Positions 42,445 through 50,522 of a stretch of DNA of 64,000 nucleotides are shown here, piece after piece; the stretch's first letter is position 1; each line of letters starts with the position of its first letter. This DNA comes from Phycisphaeraceae bacterium. Lineage in GTDB: Bacteria; Planctomycetota; Phycisphaerae; Phycisphaerales; UBA1924. Below the pieces are notes generated by a model. That model searched no databases, was not told where the DNA came from, and was given only the letters and a program-made list of their open reading frames with translations. The DNA lies in assembly GCA_019636655.1 (NCBI GenBank), contig JAHBXB010000001.1, positions 868,001-932,000 of the forward strand, read 5' to 3'. The position numbers were made by a program, and so were the translations under genes.

Positions 42445-43947
42445 CTACCCGCGCATCGCGTACAGCGCGGCGAGCATCAGCGCCATGACCAGCGAGTTGT
42501 GCAGGAAGTGGGCGGTCATTGACGCGATGAGCGAAGACCGCCATTCCCGCATCATCCCGAAGACAAACCCCAGCGTCCCCACCATCAGCAGCCCGGCGAA
42601 TACGTACGAGTGCATCGCCGCGAACATCGCCGCGGTGAGTAGCGCCGCACCCGCCGCGGGCATCTTGGCCCGCATGTTGCGGTACAGGCACCCGCGGAAA
42701 ATCCCTTCCTCGACGATCGGGGCCCAGATCACGGCCAGCCCGAGGATGCAGACGATCATCCACGGCCCGCCCTGCCCGAGCATTTCAACGACCTTGTTCG
42801 CCGGGGGCTGGGGCGCGGGCCCGTCGCTGAAGATACTCCGCAGCATCATGGCCAACGCCACGATGACGGCCATGCCGAAGTAGATCGGCAGTGCCGCCGC
42901 GTACGCGAGGATGCCGGCGCCGACTTCCCGGAAGACACCGCGGCCGCGGTGCCAACCGATCTCACCCGAGAACTGCGACCACGACACGCCCCTTGCCAGC
43001 GGCCAGAGCAGGAGCAGCGCCAGAGACACTTGCCCGCCCAGGCGCAGCCACACCGGCCACGCCGCGTCGGGGCCCGCCGCGTGCATTGCAATGGACCCGA
43101 GCACGTGGAGCGCGGCAAATCCGCCGGCGAACACGATGAACGTCTCCACCCACACGCGCCCGCCGATCCGCGGCGGGACCATCGCCATGCGCAGCTGCCC
43201 GGAACCCGCCAGAATGATCGTGATCAGCAGAACAGCCAGCCCGACGAGGAACCCCAGCAGGAACGCGCCGAGGACCACCATCGCCACAACGAGGAAGACC
43301 GTCGCCTCGTGCGCCGCCTGGTCGATGAACGCGTTGCCGGGGGCGGCTCCGTATGCCTCCGCAAGCCGCCCGAACCAGCCATGACGCTCGACCAGGACTT
43401 TCGATTGGTCGGGGCTCAGCGGCGTCCCGGAGGAGTACATCGAAATGAGGGATTCGACATCCTCGTTGAGAGCCGAATCGCTGGCCAGATCGGGCTTGAG
43501 CGTTTCGAGGCGCTTGACAGCCTCGGCCCCCCCCATCGCCTCGCCGATCACAATCGCAGCCCTCAGCCGTTCGGCCGCAACCCCCTCAGGCTGATCCGAC
43601 GGGACAGGCGGGGGCCCTAACAGGAAGCCACGGGTGGGCGTCGTGACCTGATCGAGGAGCGTTGCAAACTCGGCGTTGGCGGACCCGCTCGATCCGAGCC
43701 GGTGGAGGAAGACGGCAATCTTGCCAAAGAGCACGAACGGACTGCCCTCGGGCGACGGAACGTCCGCTCCCGTCGCGAGGGCCTTCAGGTGCTCGGGAGT
43801 CGGGGGAGGCTCCGCCGCCGGCGTCTGCAGCAATGCGACGACCCCCAGAGCGAGCACAGCGACCAGCCAGAGCCACACCGGTGTCCGACGCTGGGCGGCG
43901 TTGGGCTCGGCAGGGGAGAGTCGTTCGGGTTCAGTCATGTGAGTCAT
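42445..43947 (-). CDS. CPBP-family intramembrane glutamic protease
   Basis: A 500-residue membrane protein. An N-terminal TM (about 24-40) is followed by a soluble periplasmic or cytoplasmic insert (about 45-210), then several TMs. The Rce1/CAAX-like catalytic motifs are in the C-terminal third: VEEGIFRGCLYR (EExxxR), AMFAAMHSY (FxxxH) and MTAHFLHNSL (HxxxN). CPBP proteases cut or bind membrane-linked peptides; in bacteria they are tied to bacteriocin maturation, signal proteins or immunity. The N-terminal insert gives no clue of target. Start 43947 has only a tight GAGAG; ATG 43938 is equally possible. The gene is divergent from rplM across a 244-base gap that holds the ribosomal promoter. 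Confidence 0.87.
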   Translation of the reverse strand: MTHMTEPERLSPAEPNAAQRRTPVWLWLVAVLALGVVALLQTPAAEPPPTPEHLKALATGADVPSPEGSPFVLFGKIAVFLHRLGSSGSANAEFATLLDQVTTPTRGFLLGPPPVPSDQPEGVAAERLRAAIVIGEAMGGAEAVKRLETLKPDLASDSALNEDVESLISMYSSGTPLSPDQSKVLVERHGWFGRLAEAYGAAPGNAFIDQAAHEATVFLVVAMVVLGAFLLGFLVGLAVLLITIILAGSGQLRMAMVPPRIGGRVWVETFIVFAGGFAALHVLGSIAMHAAGPDAAWPVWLRLGGQVSLALLLLWPLARGVSWSQFSGEIGWHRGRGVFREVGAGILAYAAALPIYFGMAVIVALAMMLRSIFSDGPAPQPPANKVVEMLGQGGPWMIVCILGLAVIWAPIVEEGIFRGCLYRNMRAKMPAAGAALLTAAMFAAMHSYVFAGLLMVGTLGFVFGMMREWRSSLIASMTAHFLHNSLVMALMLAALYAMRG

Positions 43948-44017
43948 CGCTCTCTATCATCGGTTGCCGGGTGCTGGTCCGGACCATCAGCCCGATTATC
44001 CGTCCACGCAATGCCGG

Positions 44018-44045
44018 TTGACCGGCCCGCCGGCCCCGCTAACCT
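44018..44045 (+). promoter_or_regulatory. Sigma70-like promoter of rplM-rpsI
   Basis: TTGACC (44018-44023) and TAACCT (44040-44045) are separated by 16 bases. Transcription would begin near 44052, giving a leader of about 140 bases before rplM. L13 leaders can be autoregulatory in other bacteria; no matching fold was established here. Confidence 0.55.
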
Positions 44046-44191
44046 TACTCCGTTCGCGGCCGGGCCCACCCGGCGCGTTCGTTCCACAACCTTCGCCGAC
44101 GCCCTGTCGGCCCGCCCCGCCCGGTAGGCGGCGAGCCAATCACGCTTCCCGCGGCGAGCCCCGCTCGGCCACGGAACACTGGAGCCGCACC

Positions 44192-44641
44192 ATGCCTGCC
44201 GTGACCTCCCGACGCCAGACGTACTTCGCCAAGCCCGGCGAGATCCGCAACAACTGGCGGATTGTCGATGCGACGGGCGTCTCACTCGGACGCTTGGCGG
44301 TCGAAGTCGCCAATGTCCTGATGGGCAAGCACCGGCCCGAGTACACCCCCCACGCCGATTGCGGCGACTACGTGGTGGTGACCAACGGCAAGCAGGTCGG
44401 CCTCACCGGCAAGAAGGCCGACCAGCGGCTCAAGCTCCGCTACTCCGGCTATCCCGGCGGATTGAAGGCCGAAACGTACGGGCAGGTCCGCGAGCGCAAG
44501 CCCGAGAAGCTGATCTCCGATGCCGTCCGTCGCATGCTCCCCAAGAGCCGCCTCGGGAGGGTCATGATCGCCCGGCTCAAGGTCGTTCCGGGAGCAGAGC
44601 ACCCCTTCGCCCAGCACCAGCCGACCGAACTCAAGGTCTAA
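44192..44641 (+). CDS. rplM: Large-subunit ribosomal protein uL13
   Basis: A 149-residue L13. GGAG lies 7 bases before ATG 44192; the longer frame upstream has no ribosome site. The sequence fits the family from start to end: RQTYFAKPGEIRNNWRIVDATGVSLGRLAVEVANVLMGKHRPEYTPH, GDYVVVTN, KLRYSGYPGGLK, and MLPKSRLGRVMIARLKVVPGAEHPFAQHQP. It binds 23S rRNA early in assembly. It is followed 83 bases later by rpsI, the conserved bacterial pair, in one unit ending at the terminator at 45284-45311. Confidence 0.97.
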   Translation: MPAVTSRRQTYFAKPGEIRNNWRIVDATGVSLGRLAVEVANVLMGKHRPEYTPHADCGDYVVVTNGKQVGLTGKKADQRLKLRYSGYPGGLKAETYGQVRERKPEKLISDAVRRMLPKSRLGRVMIARLKVVPGAEHPFAQHQPTELKV

Positions 44642-44724
44642 GTCGATCCCTTTCCCAGATTGCACGGCAACCCCGATGACCGACAGCCGGACCCGAGCCG
44701 GTGACCCGACAAGAGAGCAACACG

Positions 44725-45252
44725 ATGTCGCAACTCAACGTCCCCGATTTCTCCATCGACGATCCGATCACGAACGACCCCGAGGCTCCGGCGAAGCCGC
44801 GGAAGATTGAGCGGGTTGTCCGCGAGCCCGCCGCCGCCAAGCACGGCTGGTGGTGGGGCACCGGGCGTCGCAAGACCTCCGTCGCCCGGGTCCGCCTGCG
44901 GCCAGCCCAGTCCGGCGAGGGCAAGATCCTGCTGATGTCCCAGGGTGACACGACCAAGACAGTCGAGCAGTTCTTCGCCGAGGAGCGGGACCGCAGCGAC
45001 TGCATCGCCCCGCTCAAGGTGACGAACACCCTGGGCAAAATGGACGTCATCATCCGCTGCACGGGTGGTGGCTTCATGGGCCAGGCCGGCGCAGCCAAGC
45101 TCGGGTTGGCCCGGGCACTGCGGGGTTATGACCCGAACCTGGAAGGCGCCCTGCGTGACCATGGCATGCTCACCCGCGATGCACGCGACGTCGAGCGGAA
45201 AAAGTACGGTCAGGCCGGTGCCCGCCGGCGGTTCCAGTTCTCCAAGCGATAG
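44725..45252 (+). CDS. rpsI: Small-subunit ribosomal protein uS9
   Basis: A 175-residue S9. GAGAG precedes ATG 44725; a GTG at 44701 would add eight residues without support. The S9 core runs from YGxGRRK-like GTGRRKTSVARVRLRPAQ through DIIxCTGGG-like MDVIIRCTGGGFMGQAGAAKLGLARAL to the canonical C-terminal end ARRRFQFSKR, whose basic tail reaches the P-site tRNA. About 45 residues at the N-terminus are extra (acidic, DFSIDDPITNDPEAPAKPRK), as in some other planctomycetes. Second gene of the rplM-rpsI unit. Confidence 0.96.
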   Translation: MSQLNVPDFSIDDPITNDPEAPAKPRKIERVVREPAAAKHGWWWGTGRRKTSVARVRLRPAQSGEGKILLMSQGDTTKTVEQFFAEERDRSDCIAPLKVTNTLGKMDVIIRCTGGGFMGQAGAAKLGLARALRGYDPNLEGALRDHGMLTRDARDVERKKYGQAGARRRFQFSKR

Positions 45253-45283
45253 GCCCCCACTCCTGGGCGGATACGTATTTCAG

Positions 45284-45311
45284 ACAGCCCGGCCGGTGCC
45301 GGGCTGTTTTT
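45284..45311 (+). terminator. Strong Rho-independent terminator of rplM-rpsI
   Basis: ACAGCCCGGC (45284-45293), CGGT loop, GCCGGGCTGT (45298-45307), then a run of T to 45311. It is a perfect 10-bp stem, 31 bases past the rpsI stop. Confidence 0.92.
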
Positions 45312-45423
45312 CTTGAGCTGATCGGCGCGCTTATTGTGAGAGACAATTCAGTCGAACTGCAATGACGGGGAACCCCTGAACGTTTCCCTTGGAAAGGTGT
45401 GTGGTCCACGCGTGGGCCGGCGC

Positions 45424-45930
45424 ATGCAGGTAACAGTTACACGACAGTGGTACATCGTTCTGGCGGCGTACGGAGCCGTCGGGCTGTTGCTGCGCCTGGC
45501 GATCTTCCCGGTTGAGTCGTACCTGCATGCCCACGCGATGCGCACGGGTATCCCGGTCATGCTGGCCGTGAACCTTGCCCTGCCCATCCTGATCATCATG
45601 CTCGCGGTCTACTGCCCTCGGTTCCCGGTCATCAGCGCCGGTGCGGTGCTGGCCACCCTTGGCTGGATCATCGGGGGGATGCTCTTGCGTGACTGGCACA
45701 TCTCGCATTGGACAACGTCCCTCTTGCGGGATTCGACCCATCCGATCCTCATCCCGGCAACCCTCGAGTACATCCTGGTCGGCGCCACCGCGGCGGCCGT
45801 AGCGACCGAGGTTCGGGCAGGACGCGTCACCGCGAACGGCGGACCGACGTGCCCTGCATGCGGGTTTCCGCTCGAGCGAGCCAACGCGATTCGGTGTCCG
45901 GACTGCTACGCCCCGATCCCGCCGAACTGA
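45424..45930 (+). CDS. Membrane protein with C-terminal zinc ribbon
   Basis: A 168-residue hypothetical protein. ATG 45424 is used; GTG 45397 with GGA upstream would add nine residues. Four membrane segments are visible (about 8-30, 44-63, 66-90, 112-130), then a short linker and a zinc ribbon CPACGFPLERANAIRCPDCYAPI. Planctomycetes have many small membrane proteins with such Cys4 tails of unknown function. The ribbon faces the cytoplasm if the topology has an even number of TMs. It stands between the ribosomal unit and prmC, separated from the former by a terminator. Confidence 0.7.
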   Translation: MQVTVTRQWYIVLAAYGAVGLLLRLAIFPVESYLHAHAMRTGIPVMLAVNLALPILIIMLAVYCPRFPVISAGAVLATLGWIIGGMLLRDWHISHWTTSLLRDSTHPILIPATLEYILVGATAAAVATEVRAGRVTANGGPTCPACGFPLERANAIRCPDCYAPIPPN

Positions 45931-45981
45931 ATCCCGCCGGGGTCGGGTCCGCGTGCAACGGATCACTTACACTTCGGCCCG

Positions 45982-46905
45982 ATGGGATCATCCCAGGCCA
46001 TCCAGGGCCCATGGACGACTCGCCGGCTCATCCAGTGGATCGGCGATGCGTTTGCACGCGCCGATCTCGATTCTCCGCGGCTGAGCGCCGAGCTATTGCT
46101 CTCCCACGTGATCGGGTGCGACCGGATCCGCCTCTACACCGACCCCGATCGGCCGGCCTCCCCGCTGGAGCGAGACTCGCTCCGCGAACTGGTCTCCCGG
46201 GCGCTCAAGCACGAGCCCATCCAGTACCTGACCGGCGAAGCGTGGTTCCACTCACTGCCGTTCCACGTTGACAAGCGGGTGCTCGTCCCCCGACCGGCGA
46301 CGGAGACGATCATTGAGCAACTCCTGGCGCATGCCCGATCACAGCCGGGGTTCGGCGGGCGGATGAACTCCGGAGAGGGCCTCACCATCGCCGACATCTG
46401 CACGGGCTCCGGGTGTGTCGCCGTGGCGCTGCTGAAGACCCTGCCTCACGCCCGCGCGGTCGCCGTTGACATCTCCGCCGATGCGCTGGAAGTCGCCCGG
46501 CAGAATGCCTCTCGCCACGGTGTCTCCGACCGCCTTGACCTGCTTCGCGGCGATCTGCTCGCCCCGCTCGATGGGCACCCGATGGGCCTGCACCTGCACT
46601 ACATCACCGCCAACCCACCCTACATCTCCGATGCGGAATGGGACGATGTCCCCCCGAACGTCAAGCTCCACGAGCCGACGATTGCTCTGCGTGGCGGGGC
46701 CGACGGGCTCGAGCTTGTCCGCCGGTTGATCAATGACGCGCCATCGCGGCTGCGCCCCGGCGGGATGCTGCTCATCGAGTTGGGGAGCGCGGGAGCGGAC
46801 CATGCCCTCCGGGCTGCGAACGAGTCGCCGTCGCTCCGAGATGCCCGGATCTGCCCGGACTTTGAGGGACTCCCTCGCGTCCTGGTCGCGCGGCGAACCG
46901 AGTAA
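45982..46905 (+). CDS. prmC: Peptide chain release factor N5-glutamine methyltransferase
   Basis: A 307-residue PrmC/HemK. It methylates the GGQ glutamine of release factors RF1 and RF2 with SAM. The N-terminal helical domain (AELLLSHVIGCDRIRLYTDPDRP) is standard. LTGEAWFHSLPFHVDKRVLVPRPATE matches the family sequence, with PRPATE in place of PRPETE. Motif I is IADICTGSGCVAVALL, and NPPY (in ITANPPYISDAEW) is the catalytic motif. The enzyme is cytoplasmic. It is 51 bases after the zinc-ribbon gene and convergent with the regulator at 46912 with only six bases between stops. Confidence 0.95.
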   Translation: MGSSQAIQGPWTTRRLIQWIGDAFARADLDSPRLSAELLLSHVIGCDRIRLYTDPDRPASPLERDSLRELVSRALKHEPIQYLTGEAWFHSLPFHVDKRVLVPRPATETIIEQLLAHARSQPGFGGRMNSGEGLTIADICTGSGCVAVALLKTLPHARAVAVDISADALEVARQNASRHGVSDRLDLLRGDLLAPLDGHPMGLHLHYITANPPYISDAEWDDVPPNVKLHEPTIALRGGADGLELVRRLINDAPSRLRPGGMLLIELGSAGADHALRAANESPSLRDARICPDFEGLPRVLVARRTE

Positions 46906-46911
46906 GTGCGA

Positions 46912-48663
46912 CTAGTTCCCCGCCGCCGCCTTTGGGGCGACCGCCTTGCGGACCTCCTCGATGAGCCGCTCGGCTTGGAATGGCTTGAAGAGCACGCACT
47001 GCAGGCCCTCCTGGGAGGCCCGCACGATCGAGTGGTGTGGGTCGTATCCGAATCCCGTCATCAGGATCACCGGAACGTCGGCATCGGCCCGCCGAGCCGC
47101 GGCGAAAACCTCGTAGCCGTTGTGATCCGGCATCTTGATGTCGCTGATCACCAGGTCAAATCGAGCCGAGGCGCCCCGCTCGGCAATCTCGGCCGCCATG
47201 TCGTCGAGCCGATCGATCGCCTGCTTGCCGTTCTCGCACACCACGACGCGGCAGCCGCGGCCCTCGAGCAGTTCCCTCAGGGTCTGGCGGATGCGTGCCT
47301 CGTCGTCGGCCACGAGCACCCGACGCCCGATGAGTTGCGGGTCGATCGCAAGGTCCACGAGAGCCTTCTCGGCGCCCAGGATCCGCTGGGGACCCGAGGC
47401 GGCCTCCTGCACACGGCGGCGGATCGCGTCGACGTCCGACAGGATCCGCTCGATGTGCCGCCGCAGCTCGGGGTCTCGCCCGGCGGCCTGGCGCAACACA
47501 TCGGCCTCCCGGGTGATGTCGTCCAGCGGCTCGACCAGTTCCCCCTGCACCGTGCCGGTGATGGCCTGACCGGTGGCGGCTCGCTCGATTACCAGCAGGT
47601 CGAGGATGTGCAGGGCAAGGGCCACGTGGTTCGCGAACATCTCGGCGAACTGGCGGTCCTCCTCGGTGAACGCGTTGGGCTTCTCCGATTCGACGTTGAA
47701 GATCCCGATGACCTTGTCGTGCATCAGGAGCGGAACCGTCAGGGACGACCGGGCCCCCGACAGCCCGGTGAGGTAGCGAGGATCCCGCTCGACGTCCGGG
47801 CACAGGTACGAGCGTGCCGTCGCGGCCACGAACCCCGAGATGCCGCTGCCCTCCCTCGCGGCGAAGAGTTCCAGCCCCAGCGCTTCGGGCGGGAGCCCGG
47901 AGGCAATGACCAGTTCCAGCCGTCCGGACCGATCGTCCAGCACCCGCACCGTAAAGTGATCGAAGTGCATCAGCTCGTGGGCATAGCGGATGATCTTCTC
48001 TTCGAGGAGCTTCAGCCGCTCGCTCACGTGCAGTTTTCGGATGGCCTCGCCGTCCAGGCGGACCAACTCCCGCCCGGCCCGGTCGATGGCCTCGACCTTC
48101 TGGCGGGCCCGGCGAGAGGCCGTGGCATCGATCACCACCCCCACCGCGACCGCCCGCCTGGCGCCCGGCGCGAACTCGGGCATCCCGGAGGGCATGGGGT
48201 GCCGCTCAACCGGGGAGACGACGACCTCGAAGAACCGAGATCCGTCGGGGGAAGCCACCTCGAACTTCGTGCTCTCCGGCCATCCTTCGGAGCCGCCAGC
48301 CGCCCTCTTCTCGACGAACACGATGGCGGCCCGGCGACAGACGGCCTCGATCCGGGCGCGGGTCTGCTCGTCGTAGCCCCGGAATCGCTCGTTCGCCCAG
48401 ACCAGCAGCCCCTGCGCATCGGCAAGGCAAAGGCCCTCGCCGATTGCTTCAAGGAGCGCACTGGCCTGGTGGACAATGATCGGCGGAACCGCCTTTTCAG
48501 GGGATTGCAAAACCGCATCGAACCCGGCGCCGCCCGACCGGGCGAGGTCGGAATCCTGGGGGGTATGGACCACCTCGTATCGTTCTGCAAGGAGCGCAGC
48601 CATCGCGGCCGCGTCTTGAGGCGTTCCGCCGACAATCAGCATGCGAGGTCGAGTCGTGGACAT
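46912..48663 (-). CDS. PAS-GAF-receiver regulatory protein without kinase
   Basis: A 583-residue signalling protein. ATG 48663 is chosen where the N-terminal receiver-like segment begins (MSTTRPRMLIVGGTPQD). That segment (about 1-60) lacks acidic Asp pairs and is degenerate. PAS-like region about 65-185 (LLEAIGEGLCLADAQGLLVWANERFRGY). Coiled coil about 195-220. GAF about 230-380 (HFDHFTVRVLDD..., SSLTVPLLMHDKVIGIFNVES). A helical linker (390-445) leads to a C-terminal receiver, VLVADDEARIRQTLRELLEGRGC with Asp in DLVISDIKMPDHNGYE and Lys in LFKPFQAE. No HisKA/HATPase or HTH output is present, so it must act through partners. A possible TGCACA-17-TACACT promoter lies upstream. Confidence 0.85.
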   Translation of the reverse strand: MSTTRPRMLIVGGTPQDAAAMAALLAERYEVVHTPQDSDLARSGGAGFDAVLQSPEKAVPPIIVHQASALLEAIGEGLCLADAQGLLVWANERFRGYDEQTRARIEAVCRRAAIVFVEKRAAGGSEGWPESTKFEVASPDGSRFFEVVVSPVERHPMPSGMPEFAPGARRAVAVGVVIDATASRRARQKVEAIDRAGRELVRLDGEAIRKLHVSERLKLLEEKIIRYAHELMHFDHFTVRVLDDRSGRLELVIASGLPPEALGLELFAAREGSGISGFVAATARSYLCPDVERDPRYLTGLSGARSSLTVPLLMHDKVIGIFNVESEKPNAFTEEDRQFAEMFANHVALALHILDLLVIERAATGQAITGTVQGELVEPLDDITREADVLRQAAGRDPELRRHIERILSDVDAIRRRVQEAASGPQRILGAEKALVDLAIDPQLIGRRVLVADDEARIRQTLRELLEGRGCRVVVCENGKQAIDRLDDMAAEIAERGASARFDLVISDIKMPDHNGYEVFAAARRADADVPVILMTGFGYDPHHSIVRASQEGLQCVLFKPFQAERLIEEVRKAVAPKAAAGN

Positions 48664-48700
48664 ACGCCCGGCGAGCGAGGATCCCCCCGGCACCAAGAAC

Positions 48701-48729
48701 AGTGTAGTTTCGGTCCGAGGCCCTGTGCA
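48701..48729 (-). promoter_or_regulatory. Candidate promoter of the PAS-GAF-receiver gene
   Basis: On the minus strand TGCACA (complement of 48724-48729) and TACACT (complement of 48701-48706) are 17 bases apart, about 40 bases ahead of the start codon. Match to sigma70 is fair. Confidence 0.4.
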
Positions 48730-48751
48730 ATCGTTCGAAAAAGACGGGGAG

Positions 48752-48767
48752 ATCCCGCTAGCGGGAT
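48752..48767. promoter_or_regulatory. 16-bp perfect palindrome upstream of the Gld-like operon
   Basis: ATCCCGCTAGCGGGAT is a perfect palindrome 35 bases before the ATPase start. It lies between the two divergent genes and could be an operator or a hairpin in the leader. Confidence 0.35.
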
Positions 48768-48801
48768 ATTCGCGGATCTATCACCTACTGTTCCCCTGCA
48801 C

Positions 48802-49812
48802 GTGATCGAGGCGCTCAGGGTCAGCAAGTGGTACGGGCACGTCCCAGCGCTTCGGGACGTCTCCTTCAACGTGCCCCAGGGCCAGATCGTCGGTCTTCTC
48901 GGACCCAACGGGGCCGGGAAGACGACGACCATCCGCATTGCGACGGGCTTCTTGCCGCCCTCGGCGGGCTCGGTGTCGGTGTGCGGGCACGACACCGTTG
49001 ACGATTCGCTCGCCGCACGCAGGTGCATTGGATACCTGCCCGACTCCGCACCCTTGTATTCGGAAATGAGCGTCCAGGGTTACCTGGACTACCGGGGGCG
49101 GCTCTACGGACTGCAGCGCCGGGCCAGACGGGATGCCGCCGCGAGAGTTGTTGATCGATGCCGGCTTGGAGAGGTGCGGGCACGACGCATCGGTCAACTC
49201 TCCAAGGGCTTCCGCCAGCGCGTCGGGCTCGCTTCGGCGCTCCTGCACGATCCACCGGTGCTGATTCTCGACGAGCCGATGACCGGCCTCGATCCCTCAC
49301 AGATCCGCGAAGCGAGATCGCTGGTACGTGAGCTGGCGGAGAACCGGACGGTGCTCATCAGCTCTCACATCCTCCCAGAGGTGGAGCAGACGTGCCACCG
49401 TGTGATCATCATCGCCAATGGCATGGTCCGGGCTGACGGCGCTCCATCCGAACTGGTGTCGGGTTTGAGCGGCTCGGCGCCCTATGTGGCCGAGGTGCTG
49501 CTGGGGCCCACGGGTGATACCGCCACAGTGGTGAGTGTCCTGAGCGCCGTCGCGGGCGTGGCTTCGGTCCGGGCCGAACCCATGGCGCCCGACAATGGCC
49601 AGACACAGTGGTGGGCCAGGCTCACGCTGACCCCCTCGCCGGGTACGCCCGACCTTCGGGAAGCGATCGCCCGGGCCGCGGCTTCGCGATCGCTGACCCT
49701 GCGGGAACTCCGGCGGGATCGGGCAACGCTGGAGCACCTGTTCATGCGTGTGATCGAGGACGGCTCGGCAGGCCTCCCCGCCGCGCCGGTGAGGGAACAG
49801 GTGACACCATGA
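48802..49812 (+). CDS. ABC transporter ATP-binding protein, GldA-like
   Basis: A 336-residue ATPase. GTG 48802 begins where similarity starts (VIEALRVSKWYGHVPALRDVSFNVP); the frame is open far upstream, but that stretch is antisense to the regulator gene. Walker A GPNGAGKTTT, Q-loop-adjacent YLPDSAPLYSEMSVQGYL, signature LSKGFRQR, Walker B VLILDEPMTGLDP and switch SSHILPEVEQ are all present. The C-terminal 100 residues are the extension typical of ABC-2 exporters. It overlaps the permease start (ATGA). The combination with a permease and a GldG-like protein fits the gliding-associated Gld ABC system, although its substrate is unknown. Confidence 0.9.
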   Translation: MIEALRVSKWYGHVPALRDVSFNVPQGQIVGLLGPNGAGKTTTIRIATGFLPPSAGSVSVCGHDTVDDSLAARRCIGYLPDSAPLYSEMSVQGYLDYRGRLYGLQRRARRDAAARVVDRCRLGEVRARRIGQLSKGFRQRVGLASALLHDPPVLILDEPMTGLDPSQIREARSLVRELAENRTVLISSHILPEVEQTCHRVIIIANGMVRADGAPSELVSGLSGSAPYVAEVLLGPTGDTATVVSVLSAVAGVASVRAEPMAPDNGQTQWWARLTLTPSPGTPDLREAIARAAASRSLTLRELRRDRATLEHLFMRVIEDGSAGLPAAPVREQVTP

Positions 49813-50522
49813 CCAGCGCCTGGGCCATCGCGGCGCGCGAATACTCGTCGATGTTCCGGATCCCGCTGGGCTGGATCGTGACCGCCCTGTTCCTGGCGCT
49901 CTCGGGCGTCCTGTTCTCTCGCGTCATCCAGCCGGGCGAGGTGGCATCGATGCGGCCGTTCTTCACCATCTGGTGGAGCCTGCTCGTCGTCGTCGCCCCG
50001 GCGATCTCCATGCGGCTGCTCAGCGATGAGCTTAGGAGCGGAACGATCGAGCCCCTGCTGACGGCGCCGATCTCGGAGGCCTCCGTCGTCGCGGGCAAGT
50101 ACGCTGCGTCGGTGCTGTTCCTCTGCACGATGCTCGCTCCCAGCCTGCTCTACGTGCTGGTGATTGCATCGCTCTCGAGCCCGGACCTGGGACCGATCGC
50201 TTCGGGGTACATCGGGATCGTGCTGCTGGGCATGGTGTATCTCGCCGTCGGGCTGCTGGCCTCGGCGATGACGTCGAGCCAGACCCTGGCCTTCCTCGGA
50301 ACGCTCTTTGTGCTGCTGCTCGCCGACGTGGCGGCACGGGTCGGCTCTGGCTTCGCGCCGGACTGGGCGGTCCCGGCGCTCTACGCCCTGTCGCCGACAC
50401 TGCGAATCGACGACTTTGCCAAGGGCGTCATCGATACCGGCAACGTGGCGTACTTCATCGTGGTCTCGCTGTGGTTCCTTGCCGTGACCACAATCGTCCT
50501 GCAATCACGGAGGTGGCGATGA
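49809..50522 (+). CDS. ABC-2 type permease, GldF-like
   Basis: A 237-residue protein with six membrane helices. ATG 49809 overlaps the ATPase stop and the gene's own stop overlaps the next start, giving two ATGA junctions. The N-terminus reads AWAIAAREYSSMFRIPLGWIVTALFLALSGVLF, then a helix pair with RLLSDELRSGTIEPLLTAPISEASVVAGKYAA, a GldF hallmark region. The pairing with the auxiliary gene after it is typical of planctomycetes. Role: membrane channel of the ABC system. Confidence 0.9.
   Translation: MTSAWAIAAREYSSMFRIPLGWIVTALFLALSGVLFSRVIQPGEVASMRPFFTIWWSLLVVVAPAISMRLLSDELRSGTIEPLLTAPISEASVVAGKYAASVLFLCTMLAPSLLYVLVIASLSSPDLGPIASGYIGIVLLGMVYLAVGLLASAMTSSQTLAFLGTLFVLLLADVAARVGSGFAPDWAVPALYALSPTLRIDDFAKGVIDTGNVAYFIVVSLWFLAVTTIVLQSRRWR

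Noticed and set aside
46906-48801. The 630-codon upstream part of the frame containing the Gld-like ATPase
   Set aside because: It is antisense to the PAS-GAF-receiver gene. ABC ATPase similarity begins only at 48802.
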